Source: an uncultured Lachnospiraceae bacterium (GTDB taxonomy: Bacteria > Bacillota > Clostridia > Lachnospirales > Lachnospiraceae). From it: DNA of 64,000 bases. The translations under genes and the position numbers were made by a program. Shown one piece after another: positions 15,773-25,009 of the stretch. Position 1 is the stretch's first letter. Each line of letters begins with the position of its first letter. The stretch lies in assembly GCA_900544685.1 (NCBI GenBank), contig UQWA01000003.1, positions 1-64,000 on the forward strand, written 5' to 3'. The notes beneath the pieces were generated by a model. The model had not been told where the DNA came from and did no database searches. It saw only the letters and a list, made by a program, of their open reading frames with translations.

Positions 15773-16242
15773 TCATACACCTCTTTTCGATAAAAGAATA
15801 AAAATAATGCAATAGAAATGGTCACATAACAGTCAGCTACATTAAATACCGGAAAATTGATGGCTGAGAAATAAAGAAAATCAATCACATAGCCATGTAC
15901 AAAGCGGTCAATGGCGTTACCCACTGCACCGGATGCCAGCATAATCATAAGGAAACGGCTCAGATTCCAGTGTTGTTCCAATGGAAGTTTCCGATAATAG
16001 TAAAAAATCAGACCTGTCAGAATTACTGCAGTAATCAGAAAGAAAAATCTGGCATTTTCCAGAAGACCCCACGCCGCCCCCCTGTTCTCTAGGTAATAAA
16101 GTTCAAATATACCGGGAATCAGAGTGATACCAGACTGATTCTTTAAATGCAATACAGCAGCATATTTGGATAACTGATCTAGCAAAACAAGTACAGCCAG
16201 TTCTGCCAGAGCAAACAGATAATATCGTTTTGTCTTGTTCAT
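15757..16242 (-). CDS. lspA: Lipoprotein signal peptidase (signal peptidase II)
   Basis: LspA is an aspartyl protease of the membrane that cuts the signal peptide from lipidated prolipoproteins. The protein has 161 residues and four hydrophobic segments. The two catalytic aspartates are in GNAIDR and FNVADCYV, the standard family positions. It is translationally coupled to rluD and follows aroB by 35 bases on the same strand. Confidence 0.96.
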   Translation of the reverse strand: MNKTKRYYLFALAELAVLVLLDQLSKYAAVLHLKNQSGITLIPGIFELYYLENRGAAWGLLENARFFFLITAVILTGLIFYYYRKLPLEQHWNLSRFLMIMLASGAVGNAIDRFVHGYVIDFLYFSAINFPVFNVADCYVTISIALFLFFYRKEVYEWIRN

Positions 16243-16277
16243 AACAATGTGTAGTTTACATAATTTGGTTACGTAAC

Positions 16278-17399
16278 CTATTCTCCTTCCAGATTGTCAG
16301 CGTTAATAAATTCTACAGCTTCCAGAATTTCTTCATCTGTTACCGTATGGTCAATAAACGCTTTGCCGATTTTTTCTAACAAAATGAACTTGACCTTGCC
16401 GGCATCCATTTTTTTGTCGGACTTGGTAATACGCAGAATCTCCTGACTGTTGATTCCTTCTACTAAGAAAGACAGATCAAATCCCACATTCATGTCACGA
16501 ATCTCATAAAATTCTTCTGTAGATAACAGTCCTCTTTTAAAAGAAATATAGGCAGCGGCAACATACCCAAGTGCAACACACTGGCCATGGAGAAGTTCCG
16601 GGGATTTGACTTTTTCAATGGCATGTCCGATGGTATGTCCAAAGTTCAGTAACGCACGTTCTCCCTTTTCAGTAGGATCTTTTTCCACTACATCTTTCTT
16701 GATTTTACAGCTTTCCTGTACCATTTTTAACAGTACCGGCAGTTCACGGTCATTGATTTCTGTCATATGATTGATCAGCCATTCATAGTAAGCGGCATTT
16801 TTGATCAGACCATGCTTCAGAATCTCACCCATACCACAGGCAAACTGCTGTTCATTCAGACTCATAAGCGTATTCAGATTCATATAGACAAGGGATGGCT
16901 GATGGAATGCACCGACCATATTCTTGTAGCTGTCAAAATCCACACCGGTTTTACCGCCAATGCTGCTGTCTACCTGGGATAATAATGTTGTCGGCACCTG
17001 TACGAAATCAATGCCTCTCAGATAAGTTGCTGCGGCGTAACCTGCAAGGTCACCTACCACGCCGCCGCCCAGGGCAATGATCAGATCGCGGCGTTCAAAA
17101 TGGTTCAATATCAAATGTTCATACAGATTCCGGACCGTATCTAGAGTCTTATTCTGCTCTCCTGCCGGGAAAACAAACTGGGATAAGACAATACAGTGAC
17201 TGTCCAATGCTGCGGTAATCTGGCTGCCATAGAGCGGAAATACATTGCTATCTGATACAATGCAGACCTTTCTGCCGGAAATCTTGCAGTCCTTTTCAAG
17301 AATTTCTGCAAAATGTTCAAAGCTCTGTTCAAAATAAATGGTATATCCCTGATGATCTCCTGTCTTTACAGACAGGCTGGATTCAAATGCTTTACCCAT
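16278..17399 (-). CDS. aroB: 3-dehydroquinate synthase
   Basis: AroB closes the ring of DAHP to 3-dehydroquinate, step two of the shikimate pathway. The product has 373 residues. The NAD-binding glycine run is in LGGGVVGDLAGY, and zinc ligands are in GEILKHG and NFGHTIGHAIE. No other shikimate gene is nearby; instead it sits inside the ylm/lspA division-associated cluster. The rest of the pathway must be encoded elsewhere. Confidence 0.96.
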   Translation of the reverse strand: MGKAFESSLSVKTGDHQGYTIYFEQSFEHFAEILEKDCKISGRKVCIVSDSNVFPLYGSQITAALDSHCIVLSQFVFPAGEQNKTLDTVRNLYEHLILNHFERRDLIIALGGGVVGDLAGYAAATYLRGIDFVQVPTTLLSQVDSSIGGKTGVDFDSYKNMVGAFHQPSLVYMNLNTLMSLNEQQFACGMGEILKHGLIKNAAYYEWLINHMTEINDRELPVLLKMVQESCKIKKDVVEKDPTEKGERALLNFGHTIGHAIEKVKSPELLHGQCVALGYVAAAYISFKRGLLSTEEFYEIRDMNVGFDLSFLVEGINSQEILRITKSDKKMDAGKVKFILLEKIGKAFIDHTVTDEEILEAVEFINADNLEGE

Positions 17400-17417
17400 A
17401 ATTGTTTGCTCCTTCTG

Positions 17418-18215
17418 TTATTTATAACGTTTTATTTCCACGGAAAGACGCCCTTTGCGTGTCTCAGAAAGGACACTGCAGAACTGAAACTTGCCGTATC
17501 CGCGGGCAGAGATGATATCTCCATTCTTTAATTTATATCCATTGGAAGTAGTCAGTCTGCCATTGACATAAATGCTGCCATTTTCTACCAGAGAAGTCAG
17601 ACTGCTTCTGGAAGAGCCAAATGCCAGTGAAAGCAGACTGTCCAGACGCAGGGAAGCTACTGTTCCGTGAATCGTCTCATACACAGGCTGCCAGGAAAAA
17701 GAGTCCGGATCTGTAATCTGGGCATAGACAGAGGTATGACGGATATGGGTCAGTTCCCTGCAGAGTAGCTCCGCCATAGTTTCATGGCAGAATACGTAGG
17801 TACCGTCATCGGTCAGTAAAATATCTCCGATCTTATTTCGTTCGATGCCGATATTCAGGATAGCCCCCAGAAAATCCCGGTGTGTCAGTTTATCTGCATA
17901 TTTTTCATGCATTGGCTGTATACAGATGCAGACAAAAGGAAACTTCCATCCATACGGAAGGCTGCCAGTTTTCATCTCTGTATCCTCTATATCATAAGAA
18001 AGAGCATCAGGTATAAATGCTATCATCTGACGCTCTGCTGTTTCATAGCCACCAAACAGCCTGCATGTAACAAATGCAAGCTCTTTTTTGCTGCTGTGAT
18101 AAATATTCAGTTCATTTAAGTTCAGGAAATCACTGAACATGATCATACTGCGCCGGTCTGCCAGGTTCGCCAGATCGATCAGTCTTCTCTGAAACAATAC
18201 TTCGTCTTTTGTCAT
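17418..18215 (-). CDS. ylmH: YlmH-family S4 RNA-binding protein
   Basis: This 265-residue protein has a C-terminal S4 RNA-binding domain (about 185-245, SLLSLAFGSSRSSLTSLVEN then a strand pair) and an N-terminal domain typical of YlmH. Family members act on stalled ribosomes and influence cell division and biofilm phenotypes; this is family knowledge. It stands between sepF and aroB, in the conserved yggS-sepF-ylmH order. ylmG and divIVA, usual companions, are not present here. Confidence 0.9.
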   Translation of the reverse strand: MTKDEVLFQRRLIDLANLADRRSMIMFSDFLNLNELNIYHSSKKELAFVTCRLFGGYETAERQMIAFIPDALSYDIEDTEMKTGSLPYGWKFPFVCICIQPMHEKYADKLTHRDFLGAILNIGIERNKIGDILLTDDGTYVFCHETMAELLCRELTHIRHTSVYAQITDPDSFSWQPVYETIHGTVASLRLDSLLSLAFGSSRSSLTSLVENGSIYVNGRLTTSNGYKLKNGDIISARGYGKFQFCSVLSETRKGRLSVEIKRYK

Positions 18216-18220
18216 AATAA

Positions 18221-18838
18221 TCAGTAATTAAAATTCATAGATGGAATGTCAAAGGCACCATTTAACAGATCCTGAAAATCTCCGGATACATCTACGGATG
18301 CCGGTGTAATGATGAATATGTAGTTGCTGATCTTCTGAAGATTACCGCTGATTGCATAACAGGAACCAGAAGTAAAATCAATAATCCGCTGTGCCAGATC
18401 CAGATCCAGTCCCTCCATATTCAGGACAACGGTACAGTTCGCCAGTAAGGTCTCTGTGATCTCGCGTGCATCTTCCATATTACGTGGCTTTACCACACAT
18501 ACAGACATATCATTGGCTGTCTTACGGGTACGTATCGGTGATACTTTACTGCTGGATACAGATGGTTTCTGACTGGAAAAACTGTTGCTACTACTCTTCG
18601 GCTTGGTGGAATTTACTGTCTTAAGTGTCTTCACCGGTTGCTTCAGGCTCTTTCTTGCAAGAGGTTCTTCCTCAAAATCATCTTCTATATCATCAAAGGC
18701 ATCAGACTGGGATTTTTTAAAAAAATTCTTCTTCGGACGATCTTCATAATCATCCACGTCATCATCTAAAAAATCATCGTCGTCATCATAGTCGTCATTT
18801 AACTTCATGGCATTCAATATCTTATCGAGAAAACTCAT
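18221..18838 (-). CDS. sepF: SepF cell-division protein
   Basis: SepF binds the FtsZ C-terminal tail and the membrane, and helps assemble the Z-ring. The protein has 205 residues: an amphipathic N-terminal helix (MSFLDKILNAMKL), an acidic then Ser/Lys-rich linker (about 15-110), and the conserved SepF domain (about 115-200) including GLDLDLAQRIIDFTSG. The linker is longer than in Bacillus SepF (about 150 residues total). It lies directly between yggS and ylmH. Confidence 0.95.
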   Translation of the reverse strand: MSFLDKILNAMKLNDDYDDDDDFLDDDVDDYEDRPKKNFFKKSQSDAFDDIEDDFEEEPLARKSLKQPVKTLKTVNSTKPKSSSNSFSSQKPSVSSSKVSPIRTRKTANDMSVCVVKPRNMEDAREITETLLANCTVVLNMEGLDLDLAQRIIDFTSGSCYAISGNLQKISNYIFIITPASVDVSGDFQDLLNGAFDIPSMNFNY

Positions 18839-18858
18839 TCTTCTACTCCAATCTTTTT

Positions 18859-19551
18859 TTATACCGGATAAGAACGTGCCCCGAAAATTCCTGTTCCAAC
18901 TCTGACCATGGTGGCACCTTCTTCTATTGCAACCTCATAATCATTGGTCATCCCCATGCTGAGATTGCACATACTTACATTATCAATGTTTCTTCCTTTA
19001 ATGTCAATAAATAAATTATATAAATTTTGAAAGTGAATCCGGTTATCTTCAGGGTTTTCGACAAAAGGAGCGATAGTCATCAATCCGGAAACCTTCAGAT
19101 TCGGGTAAGCAGATACTTGCTCGATAAATGCAGGAGTTTCGTCCAGTGTAAGACCAAATTTAGATTCTTCCTGTGCAGCATTCACTTCAATCAGCACTGG
19201 CATAATGACATTGTGTTTTTCGGCTTCTGTCTGGATCGTCTCTGCCAGACGGATGGATTCCAGTGAATGAATCATACATGCCTTGTCAATGATATATTTT
19301 ACTTTATTTCTCTGTAGATGACCGATCATATGCCATTTCAGGTCTTTCGGAAGCACTTCGTATTTTTCCTTCAATTCCTGTGGTTTATTTTCACCAAAAT
19401 TGACTACTCCAAGAGGAAGCAGTTCTTCGATCATAGATACCGGTTTCGTCTTACTGACAGCAATCAGAGTGACATCTTCCGGCTTTCTTCCAGCACGTTC
19501 ACATGCTGCAAATACCTTCTTCTGTACATCCAGATAATTCTCTTTTATCAT
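18859..19551 (-). CDS. yggS: YggS-family pyridoxal-phosphate homeostasis protein
   Basis: This 230-residue, single-domain TIM-barrel protein binds PLP through the Lys in IAVSKTKP (about 32-39). It keeps free PLP and some amino-acid pools in balance and has no known substrate turnover. The C-terminal phosphate site SMGMTNDYEVAIEEGATMVR is intact. It is the ylmE position of the Firmicute division cluster and is followed by sepF. Confidence 0.95.
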   Translation of the reverse strand: MIKENYLDVQKKVFAACERAGRKPEDVTLIAVSKTKPVSMIEELLPLGVVNFGENKPQELKEKYEVLPKDLKWHMIGHLQRNKVKYIIDKACMIHSLESIRLAETIQTEAEKHNVIMPVLIEVNAAQEESKFGLTLDETPAFIEQVSAYPNLKVSGLMTIAPFVENPEDNRIHFQNLYNLFIDIKGRNIDNVSMCNLSMGMTNDYEVAIEEGATMVRVGTGIFGARSYPV

Positions 19552-19582
19552 GATTTTATGGCTCCTTTCAAAATGCCTGATT

Positions 19583-20953
19583 CTATACTACGATGGCATC
19601 TTCTTTTACGGTAGAGGCATCCAGTGCGATATGGTCATACTGTGCCAGCCCATAACTGGAATTACTCTCTACAATACAATATTCCTCATTTTCATCAATA
19701 ATCGTGATCTCACGGAATACTGCATAACCTTTGTTAATATTATAAACACCGATCAGAGATTTGGTATCGGATACCTGATAACGTTTGGAGGAATCCTTCA
19801 TCAAAACATAATCTCCCTCAGAAAACAGTCCGGTATCTACATAATAATCGGTATCCGTCTTATCATATACCGTGGCGGTAATATACTTGGTAATAGCAGA
19901 ACCGTCTGTATCATAGGTCTCTTTGATTAGACTGATTTCATCTTCATTATTCTCATTCACTGAGACGAATTCTTTTGGGATGCGGTAAAAAGTCTTTTCC
20001 GCAATTGCACTGTTCGGGATCTTCAGTCCGCTGGCCTTGTTAAGCTGTAATTCGATATCAATAAAACGGTCTCCTGCAAAACGGATCACAGAATTACTGA
20101 TATCCAGTTTGCCAAAAAATCCATCTTCATTCTGTATAATAGAAAAATCTGCATTAAAGGTAGACTTATCTTCCAGGAATGTAAACCGGATGGTAGTGGA
20201 ATCAGCCAGCTCAGTAGCGGTCTTAATATCCAGCGGAATGATCAGAGACCATTCTTCACTGGTGATTAGCTTATAAACCGGATCATTTGCTCCCACTGTA
20301 TCCTTCAGTCTGAGATTGGTCCGCTTATAATTTGTCTTGCTGAAATCACTCAGGCGAACATCATCTGCCGTCAGATCTTCCATGCCGTCTACAGAATATA
20401 CCACGATACCGTCGCTATCTGTGGAGATCAGGTTCTGCCCTGAATATCCGGATGCCGAACCGGTCTGATTTTTGGAATAGATCTCAGATATGGCAGTCTG
20501 AGCATCTGCCTTAAAATTATATACTGTCTGATAATCAATATCAGAGTAATTCGTTGAAAAACTGGATGCAATATTACGGAATGAAGAATAATCTGTACTC
20601 TCATCTTCTGCTTCCGTGGAAACTGTCTGAGTCTGAATTCCAGATGCACCCAGTGAATAAATGGCATTGCCAACGCCAACTTTACTGTTTTCTCTTGCAT
20701 AATAATGAACACTTCCGGAACCGGTACTGTAGACTACCTTTTCTGACTTCAGTGCCAGCGCAGTGTACTTATAATTACCTGAAAGAGGACCGGCAGTAAC
20801 TTCATATGCCGTTACATGTGGAGAAGTCAGATACATAATCAGGCAGATTATCATATAGATAAAGAGGATACCAAACATAAATGTTCCAATATTCAGCATG
20901 GAATGATGATGGATCTTTACCACTTTATTATTTCTTGGTTTTCGTATTGCCAT
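19583..20953 (-). CDS. HlyD-like membrane protein heading the sepF cluster
   Basis: The protein has 456 residues, with a basic cytoplasmic N-terminus, one membrane segment (about 22-44) and a long extracytoplasmic part. The region just after the membrane segment resembles the barrel-sandwich of HlyD/RND adaptor proteins. No transporter gene accompanies it. It directly precedes yggS-sepF-ylmH on the same strand, an arrangement I recall from other Lachnospiraceae, which hints at an envelope or division role rather than efflux. The function is unknown. Confidence 0.7.
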   Translation of the reverse strand: MAIRKPRNNKVVKIHHHSMLNIGTFMFGILFIYMIICLIMYLTSPHVTAYEVTAGPLSGNYKYTALALKSEKVVYSTGSGSVHYYARENSKVGVGNAIYSLGASGIQTQTVSTEAEDESTDYSSFRNIASSFSTNYSDIDYQTVYNFKADAQTAISEIYSKNQTGSASGYSGQNLISTDSDGIVVYSVDGMEDLTADDVRLSDFSKTNYKRTNLRLKDTVGANDPVYKLITSEEWSLIIPLDIKTATELADSTTIRFTFLEDKSTFNADFSIIQNEDGFFGKLDISNSVIRFAGDRFIDIELQLNKASGLKIPNSAIAEKTFYRIPKEFVSVNENNEDEISLIKETYDTDGSAITKYITATVYDKTDTDYYVDTGLFSEGDYVLMKDSSKRYQVSDTKSLIGVYNINKGYAVFREITIIDENEEYCIVESNSSYGLAQYDHIALDASTVKEDAIVV

Positions 20954-20984
20954 GTAAAACTCCTTAATTTAGAAATGCCAAAAA

Positions 20985-21011
20985 AATGCCGGATAGACTT
21001 TATCCGGCATT
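20985..21011 (-). terminator. Terminator after the P-loop gene
   Basis: An 11-bp perfect stem AATGCCGGATA (20985-20995) and TATCCGGCATT (21001-21011) is followed on the minus strand by a run of Ts (20981-20986). It separates the upstream envelope operon from the HlyD-yggS-sepF operon. Confidence 0.9.
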
Positions 21012-21053
21012 TTCTCTTTTCTGATACATCACTGTTATGTAACAAGATCAAAA

Positions 21054-21467
21054 TTAGTTGATCACTTTGCTCTTCATATCTTCTGGCAGTTTTGCAGAAT
21101 CCATGGAGATGCTTAATACAAATGTTACATGGTACTTTTCGCCAATAGCTTCCAGCTTGTTTAAGGTTGTACTAATATCTGCACCTTCCAGTTTCGCTAC
21201 TTTCAGAAAGCTGTCAAGATACATCTGTTCCAGATCGTGATCCTGGGAAATTACACCACATATAAATCCAATAAAGTTGTCTGCATTGTCAATCATGAAT
21301 TCAGACGCATCAATGAGACGAACTTTGTTATTTAACTCATACATATGTTTTGAATTTTTGTCCAGGTAGACAATATTACCGTGTACAGATTTTATTTCAG
21401 AGTTTACCTTATCCAGTAAACATTTTGTCTTTCCATTTCCTTTTTCTCCAGCGATTATCTGTATCAT
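21054..21467 (-). CDS. Small P-loop ATPase-like protein of unknown function
   Basis: The 137-residue protein starts with a Walker A motif, GEKGNGKT (about 7-14). It has two further hydrophobic strands, NIVYLD and VTFVLSIS, consistent with a minimal P-loop fold. No DNA-binding or transporter domain is seen. I set the start at ATG 21467, where AAGGAGGAG sits at the correct distance. It lies last in the minD-rodA-mgsA-dacF operon direction, just before a terminator. I do not recognise a defined function. Confidence 0.7.
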   Translation of the reverse strand: MIQIIAGEKGNGKTKCLLDKVNSEIKSVHGNIVYLDKNSKHMYELNNKVRLIDASEFMIDNADNFIGFICGVISQDHDLEQMYLDSFLKVAKLEGADISTTLNKLEAIGEKYHVTFVLSISMDSAKLPEDMKSKVIN

Positions 21468-21523
21468 CGTAATCTCCTCCTTCGGTTTCGTATATGTAAA
21501 ATTATACTGCATATAATTTTAAA

Positions 21524-22591
21524 TTACAACTGTTTTTTGTTTATTATTGACAGTAAATCATTCATTTCAATGTACAGGTCATCTTTAGTATCTGCCTTCA
21601 TAATAATACTGAAATATGAGTTCCCGTACGGGTCTTTGGAAAGCAGGGACAGGCAGGCACCCGCCTCATCGGTTGTTCCTGTCTTGCCGCCGAAAATCGT
21701 TACATCCTGCGGTGCTGTCGCTTCACCGGTGAAATAATAGTTGGTTGCAAACCAAGTACGTTCATACTGTTCTCCGTCTCCTGCTGTATAGGTAACAGTA
21801 TAATTTTTCTGACTGATTGCATCGGTGAAAGTACTGTATTTAATAGCTTCGTTGAAGATCAGATACAGATCATACGGTGTTGTATAATGATTTTCATCAT
21901 GAAGACCATGAGCATTCATGAAATGGGAATTCGTTGCGCCAAGGGCTGCCGCTTCCTGATTCATCAGAGCCACAAATCCTTCTACACTTCCACCCACATG
22001 CCAGGCAATGGCATTGGCAGCATCATTACCAGATGAAATCAGCAGACCATAAATTAACTGCTTTAAGGTATATTGATCTCCCAGTTCCAGATAACATACA
22101 GAAGATTCCGGGTCAATATCCAGTGCATTTTCATCAATGGTAACCACATCATCCAGATTGCCGTACTTGATGGCAATCAGTGCTGTCATGATCTTGGTCA
22201 GGCTGGCTGGATACAGCCGCTCATGGACATTCTGTGCGAATAATACTTCATGGGTACTCAGATCCATGATGGTTCCAGCTTCTGCATACTGAAGACTCTC
22301 ATCTTCAAAAGATACATCCCCGGCTGTCACACAGAGATCTTGGGTAAATGGTTCCGCTCTCTGGCTTCTGGCGGCCGGTGTTTCCATCACACCGTACACC
22401 TGACTTCCAATGTCATAGGGATTGTTTAGCGTCAGTTCATGGGAACGGAACACAAAATAAAATATTACGAATCCAATCAGGGCAATCAGACAGATCAGAA
22501 GGAACAGAAAACCAAGTGCCTTTCTCCTTTGTCTTCTGCGAATCTGCAGACGCTTTTCCTGACGGGTCATTTCTCTATCTGTACATTTCAC
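21524..22591 (-). CDS. dacF: D-alanyl-D-alanine carboxypeptidase (peptidase S11)
   Basis: This enzyme trims the terminal D-Ala from peptidoglycan stem peptides outside the membrane. The 355-residue product has an N-terminal membrane anchor (about 28-50). The three penicillin-binding motifs are SLTK (about 129-132), SGN and KTGT. The GTG start at 22591 has AGGAGAG upstream; an internal ATG at 22570 is possible but has a weak ribosome binding site. It overlaps mgsA and follows the elongation genes, in line with a wall-maturation role. Confidence 0.93.
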   Translation of the reverse strand: MKCTDREMTRQEKRLQIRRRQRRKALGFLFLLICLIALIGFVIFYFVFRSHELTLNNPYDIGSQVYGVMETPAARSQRAEPFTQDLCVTAGDVSFEDESLQYAEAGTIMDLSTHEVLFAQNVHERLYPASLTKIMTALIAIKYGNLDDVVTIDENALDIDPESSVCYLELGDQYTLKQLIYGLLISSGNDAANAIAWHVGGSVEGFVALMNQEAAALGATNSHFMNAHGLHDENHYTTPYDLYLIFNEAIKYSTFTDAISQKNYTVTYTAGDGEQYERTWFATNYYFTGEATAPQDVTIFGGKTGTTDEAGACLSLLSKDPYGNSYFSIIMKADTKDDLYIEMNDLLSIINKKQL

Positions 22592-22970
22592 GCCACTCTA
22601 ACTCTCCTCTGTCAAGGGATTTGATCAGCATTTCCGCTGTGGCAAGGTTCGTTGCCAGTGGCACATTGTATGTGTCACAAAGCCGAAATACATTCTTGAT
22701 ATCCGGTTCATGCTTCTTTGGCTGAAGCGGATCACGCAGAAAGATCATTAAATCCAGCTGATTATGTTCAATCTGTGCTGCGATCTGCTGAATCCCGCCA
22801 AGATGTCCCGCAATATACTTATTAATATTCAGTGAAGTTGCCTCCTCAATAAGTCTTCCTGTTGTACCTGTCGCATACAGGGAATGCTTCGCCAGAATTC
22901 CCCGATAGGCAATACAGAAATTCTGCATCAGTACTTTTTTTGAATCATGTGCTACTAATCCGATGTTCAT
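22575..22970 (-). CDS. mgsA: Methylglyoxal synthase
   Basis: MgsA converts dihydroxyacetone phosphate to methylglyoxal, a bypass relieving sugar-phosphate stress. The protein has 131 residues, the normal size. The N-terminal GLVAHDSKK and the central motif SGPLGG-like region (AGHLGGIQQIAAQI) match the phosphate site. The catalytic Asp is in DLMIFLRDPL. It lies between rodA and dacF, a conserved location in Clostridia with no obvious functional link. Confidence 0.95.
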   Translation of the reverse strand: MNIGLVAHDSKKVLMQNFCIAYRGILAKHSLYATGTTGRLIEEATSLNINKYIAGHLGGIQQIAAQIEHNQLDLMIFLRDPLQPKKHEPDIKNVFRLCDTYNVPLATNLATAEMLIKSLDRGELEWREMYR

Positions 22971-22987
22971 AAAAGTATGTCCTTTCG

Positions 22988-24091
22988 TTAATATTTTTTA
23001 ACCTGAAGACCAACATTCAATACCAGCCCGATACCCACAAACAAAGTAATCAGAGAGGACAGACCGGAACTGACAAATGGTAACGGAAGTCCTGTATTGG
23101 GCATCAGTCCAGTGGCAACACAGATGTTCATGATACTCTGAAGAGCAATTAATGCACCCATTCCACAACAGAGAATGGATCCTGATTTTTCCCTTGCTTT
23201 CTGTCCCACCCGGATACATTCGATGGCAATCAGCATTTCCAGAATGATGATGATACTGCATCCAAGGAAACCGATCTCTTCTCCTGCCACTGCAAAGATA
23301 AAGTCTGTCTGTGCCTCCGGAATAAAATTACCATTTTTTACTGATTCAATGGCAGTGGTATCCAGTCCTTTTCCATAGAGCTGACCAGACCCGATAGCCA
23401 TAATAGAATTAACCTGCTGAGCAGCATCGGAAGGATACTGATCTGGATACAGCCAGGCGAGAATTCTCCTAATCTGGTATTCCTGAATCAATGTCTGACC
23501 AGGCTTCAGAATCATGCTGATCAGAACTGTAAAAGCAGGTATTAATATAACCAGTATACCACCGATTACTTTATAGCTCAATCCCGCAACAAAATAAATA
23601 ACGGAAAATAATAATAAAGTTAAGATTGTGGTAGAAAGGTTCGGCTGTTTATAAATCAGAACAAGAGGCACAGCAAGAATCAACAGTGATTTTAAAATCG
23701 TCTTAGGATTGCTGATATCATCTTCATGTTTTGCAAAATACTGGGCGTAGAACATGATCAGTATGATCTTCATAAAGTCGGAAGGTTGAATCTGAATACC
23801 TCCAATCACAAGCCATCTGGTTGCACCGTTGACATTTCTGCCGACTAATAAGATCGCTCCCAACATTGCCAGGCCGATAAAATAAAAAATCCAGTAAAAC
23901 TTCAACAGCCATGTATAATCAATTAATGAAACAACCACCATGGAAATCAGTCCAAGGATCAGTCCCATGATCTGCTTGCTCTGTACATCACTGTCTGCAC
24001 TTCCGATAATCATAATTCCAAGAACCGTCAGTGCAATTACCCATAATACTAATCGAAATTTGTAGTCTCTTAATCTGTATTGTTTAATCAT
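22988..24091 (-). CDS. rodA: RodA-type SEDS peptidoglycan polymerase
   Basis: RodA polymerises glycan strands for side-wall growth together with the class B PBP2. The protein has 367 residues and about ten membrane segments. The conserved GRNVNGATRWL and NTGLPLPFVSSG motifs of SEDS proteins are present. Its partner mrdA is encoded just upstream, on the other side of minD. No ribosome-coupled overlap is seen, but the genes are spaced as one operon. Confidence 0.95.
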   Translation of the reverse strand: MIKQYRLRDYKFRLVLWVIALTVLGIMIIGSADSDVQSKQIMGLILGLISMVVVSLIDYTWLLKFYWIFYFIGLAMLGAILLVGRNVNGATRWLVIGGIQIQPSDFMKIILIMFYAQYFAKHEDDISNPKTILKSLLILAVPLVLIYKQPNLSTTILTLLLFSVIYFVAGLSYKVIGGILVILIPAFTVLISMILKPGQTLIQEYQIRRILAWLYPDQYPSDAAQQVNSIMAIGSGQLYGKGLDTTAIESVKNGNFIPEAQTDFIFAVAGEEIGFLGCSIIIILEMLIAIECIRVGQKAREKSGSILCCGMGALIALQSIMNICVATGLMPNTGLPLPFVSSGLSSLITLFVGIGLVLNVGLQVKKY

Positions 24092-24148
24092 GTTTTTTCC
24101 CTGTAATGATATGTTTTTCTGTTCTAAAGTTCATCCCGTGTCTTTTTA

Positions 24149-24943
24149 TCAGGTATTTTTCTTAAATAGCTGCCGCAGTTTCTGAAACAGTGTATCTTCC
24201 TGACTCAGATCCGGAAATGGAACCGCTTCGCCCATTAAACGACGGGCAATATTCAGGAAAGCCTGACCTGCCGGAGAATCTTTTCCTGCAAGGGGTTCTC
24301 CCTGATTGGAAGCAATTACAATATCTTCCTGATCTGTCAGCACGCCGATCAGCGGAATGGCAAGAATCTCTGTCACGTCTTCCACAGACATCATCTCGCC
24401 TCTTGCAACCATGTCAGGACGGATACGGTTAATCAACATCTCTGTCTTTTTGATCTGTGCTGCTTCCAGAAGACCTATGATGCGGTCAGCATCCCGGATA
24501 GAAGATACTTCAGGTGTCGTTACCACAACTGCCCGGTCAGCAGGGGCAATGGCATTCTGAAATCCCTGTTCGATTCCGGCCGGACAGTCTATCAAGATAT
24601 ACTCAAAATGCTGTCTCAGGTCATCGGTCAGTTTGATCAGCTGCTGAGGTGTAATAGCGGTTTTGTCTCTGGTCTGTGCAGCCGGAAGAAGATACAGACC
24701 GGGATAATGCTTGTCTCTTATCAGCGCCTGCTTTAGCCTGCAGGTTCCTTCCGCCACATCAATCAGATTGTACACAATCCGATTTTCCAGTCCCATTACC
24801 ACATCCAGATTGCGAAGCCCCAGATCGGTATCAATCACGACGCATTTTTTATCCATTCTGGCAAAGGCTGCGCCCAGATTGGCGCATACCGTTGTTTTTC
24901 CAACTCCCCCTTTACCAGATGTAATTACAATTACTTCACTCAT
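24149..24943 (-). CDS. minD: Septum-site determining ATPase MinD
   Basis: MinD is a membrane-switching ATPase that places the division site. The 264-residue protein has the deviant Walker A motif GKGGVGKTT (about 10-18). A C-terminal amphipathic helix (about 250-262, LFQKLRQLFKK) is the membrane anchor. minC and minE normally flank minD in this location, but both are absent: 66 bases separate minD from mrdA and 57 from rodA. It is therefore an orphan copy here; partners may be elsewhere or lost. Confidence 0.95.
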   Translation of the reverse strand: MSEVIVITSGKGGVGKTTVCANLGAAFARMDKKCVVIDTDLGLRNLDVVMGLENRIVYNLIDVAEGTCRLKQALIRDKHYPGLYLLPAAQTRDKTAITPQQLIKLTDDLRQHFEYILIDCPAGIEQGFQNAIAPADRAVVVTTPEVSSIRDADRIIGLLEAAQIKKTEMLINRIRPDMVARGEMMSVEDVTEILAIPLIGVLTDQEDIVIASNQGEPLAGKDSPAGQAFLNIARRLMGEAVPFPDLSQEDTLFQKLRQLFKKNT

Positions 24944-25009
24944 GCCTGTTCCTCCAAATATGCTGGGAATTGCCCGTTTCTTAGCTTTCGTGTCTCGGAC
25001 TTTACAGCA

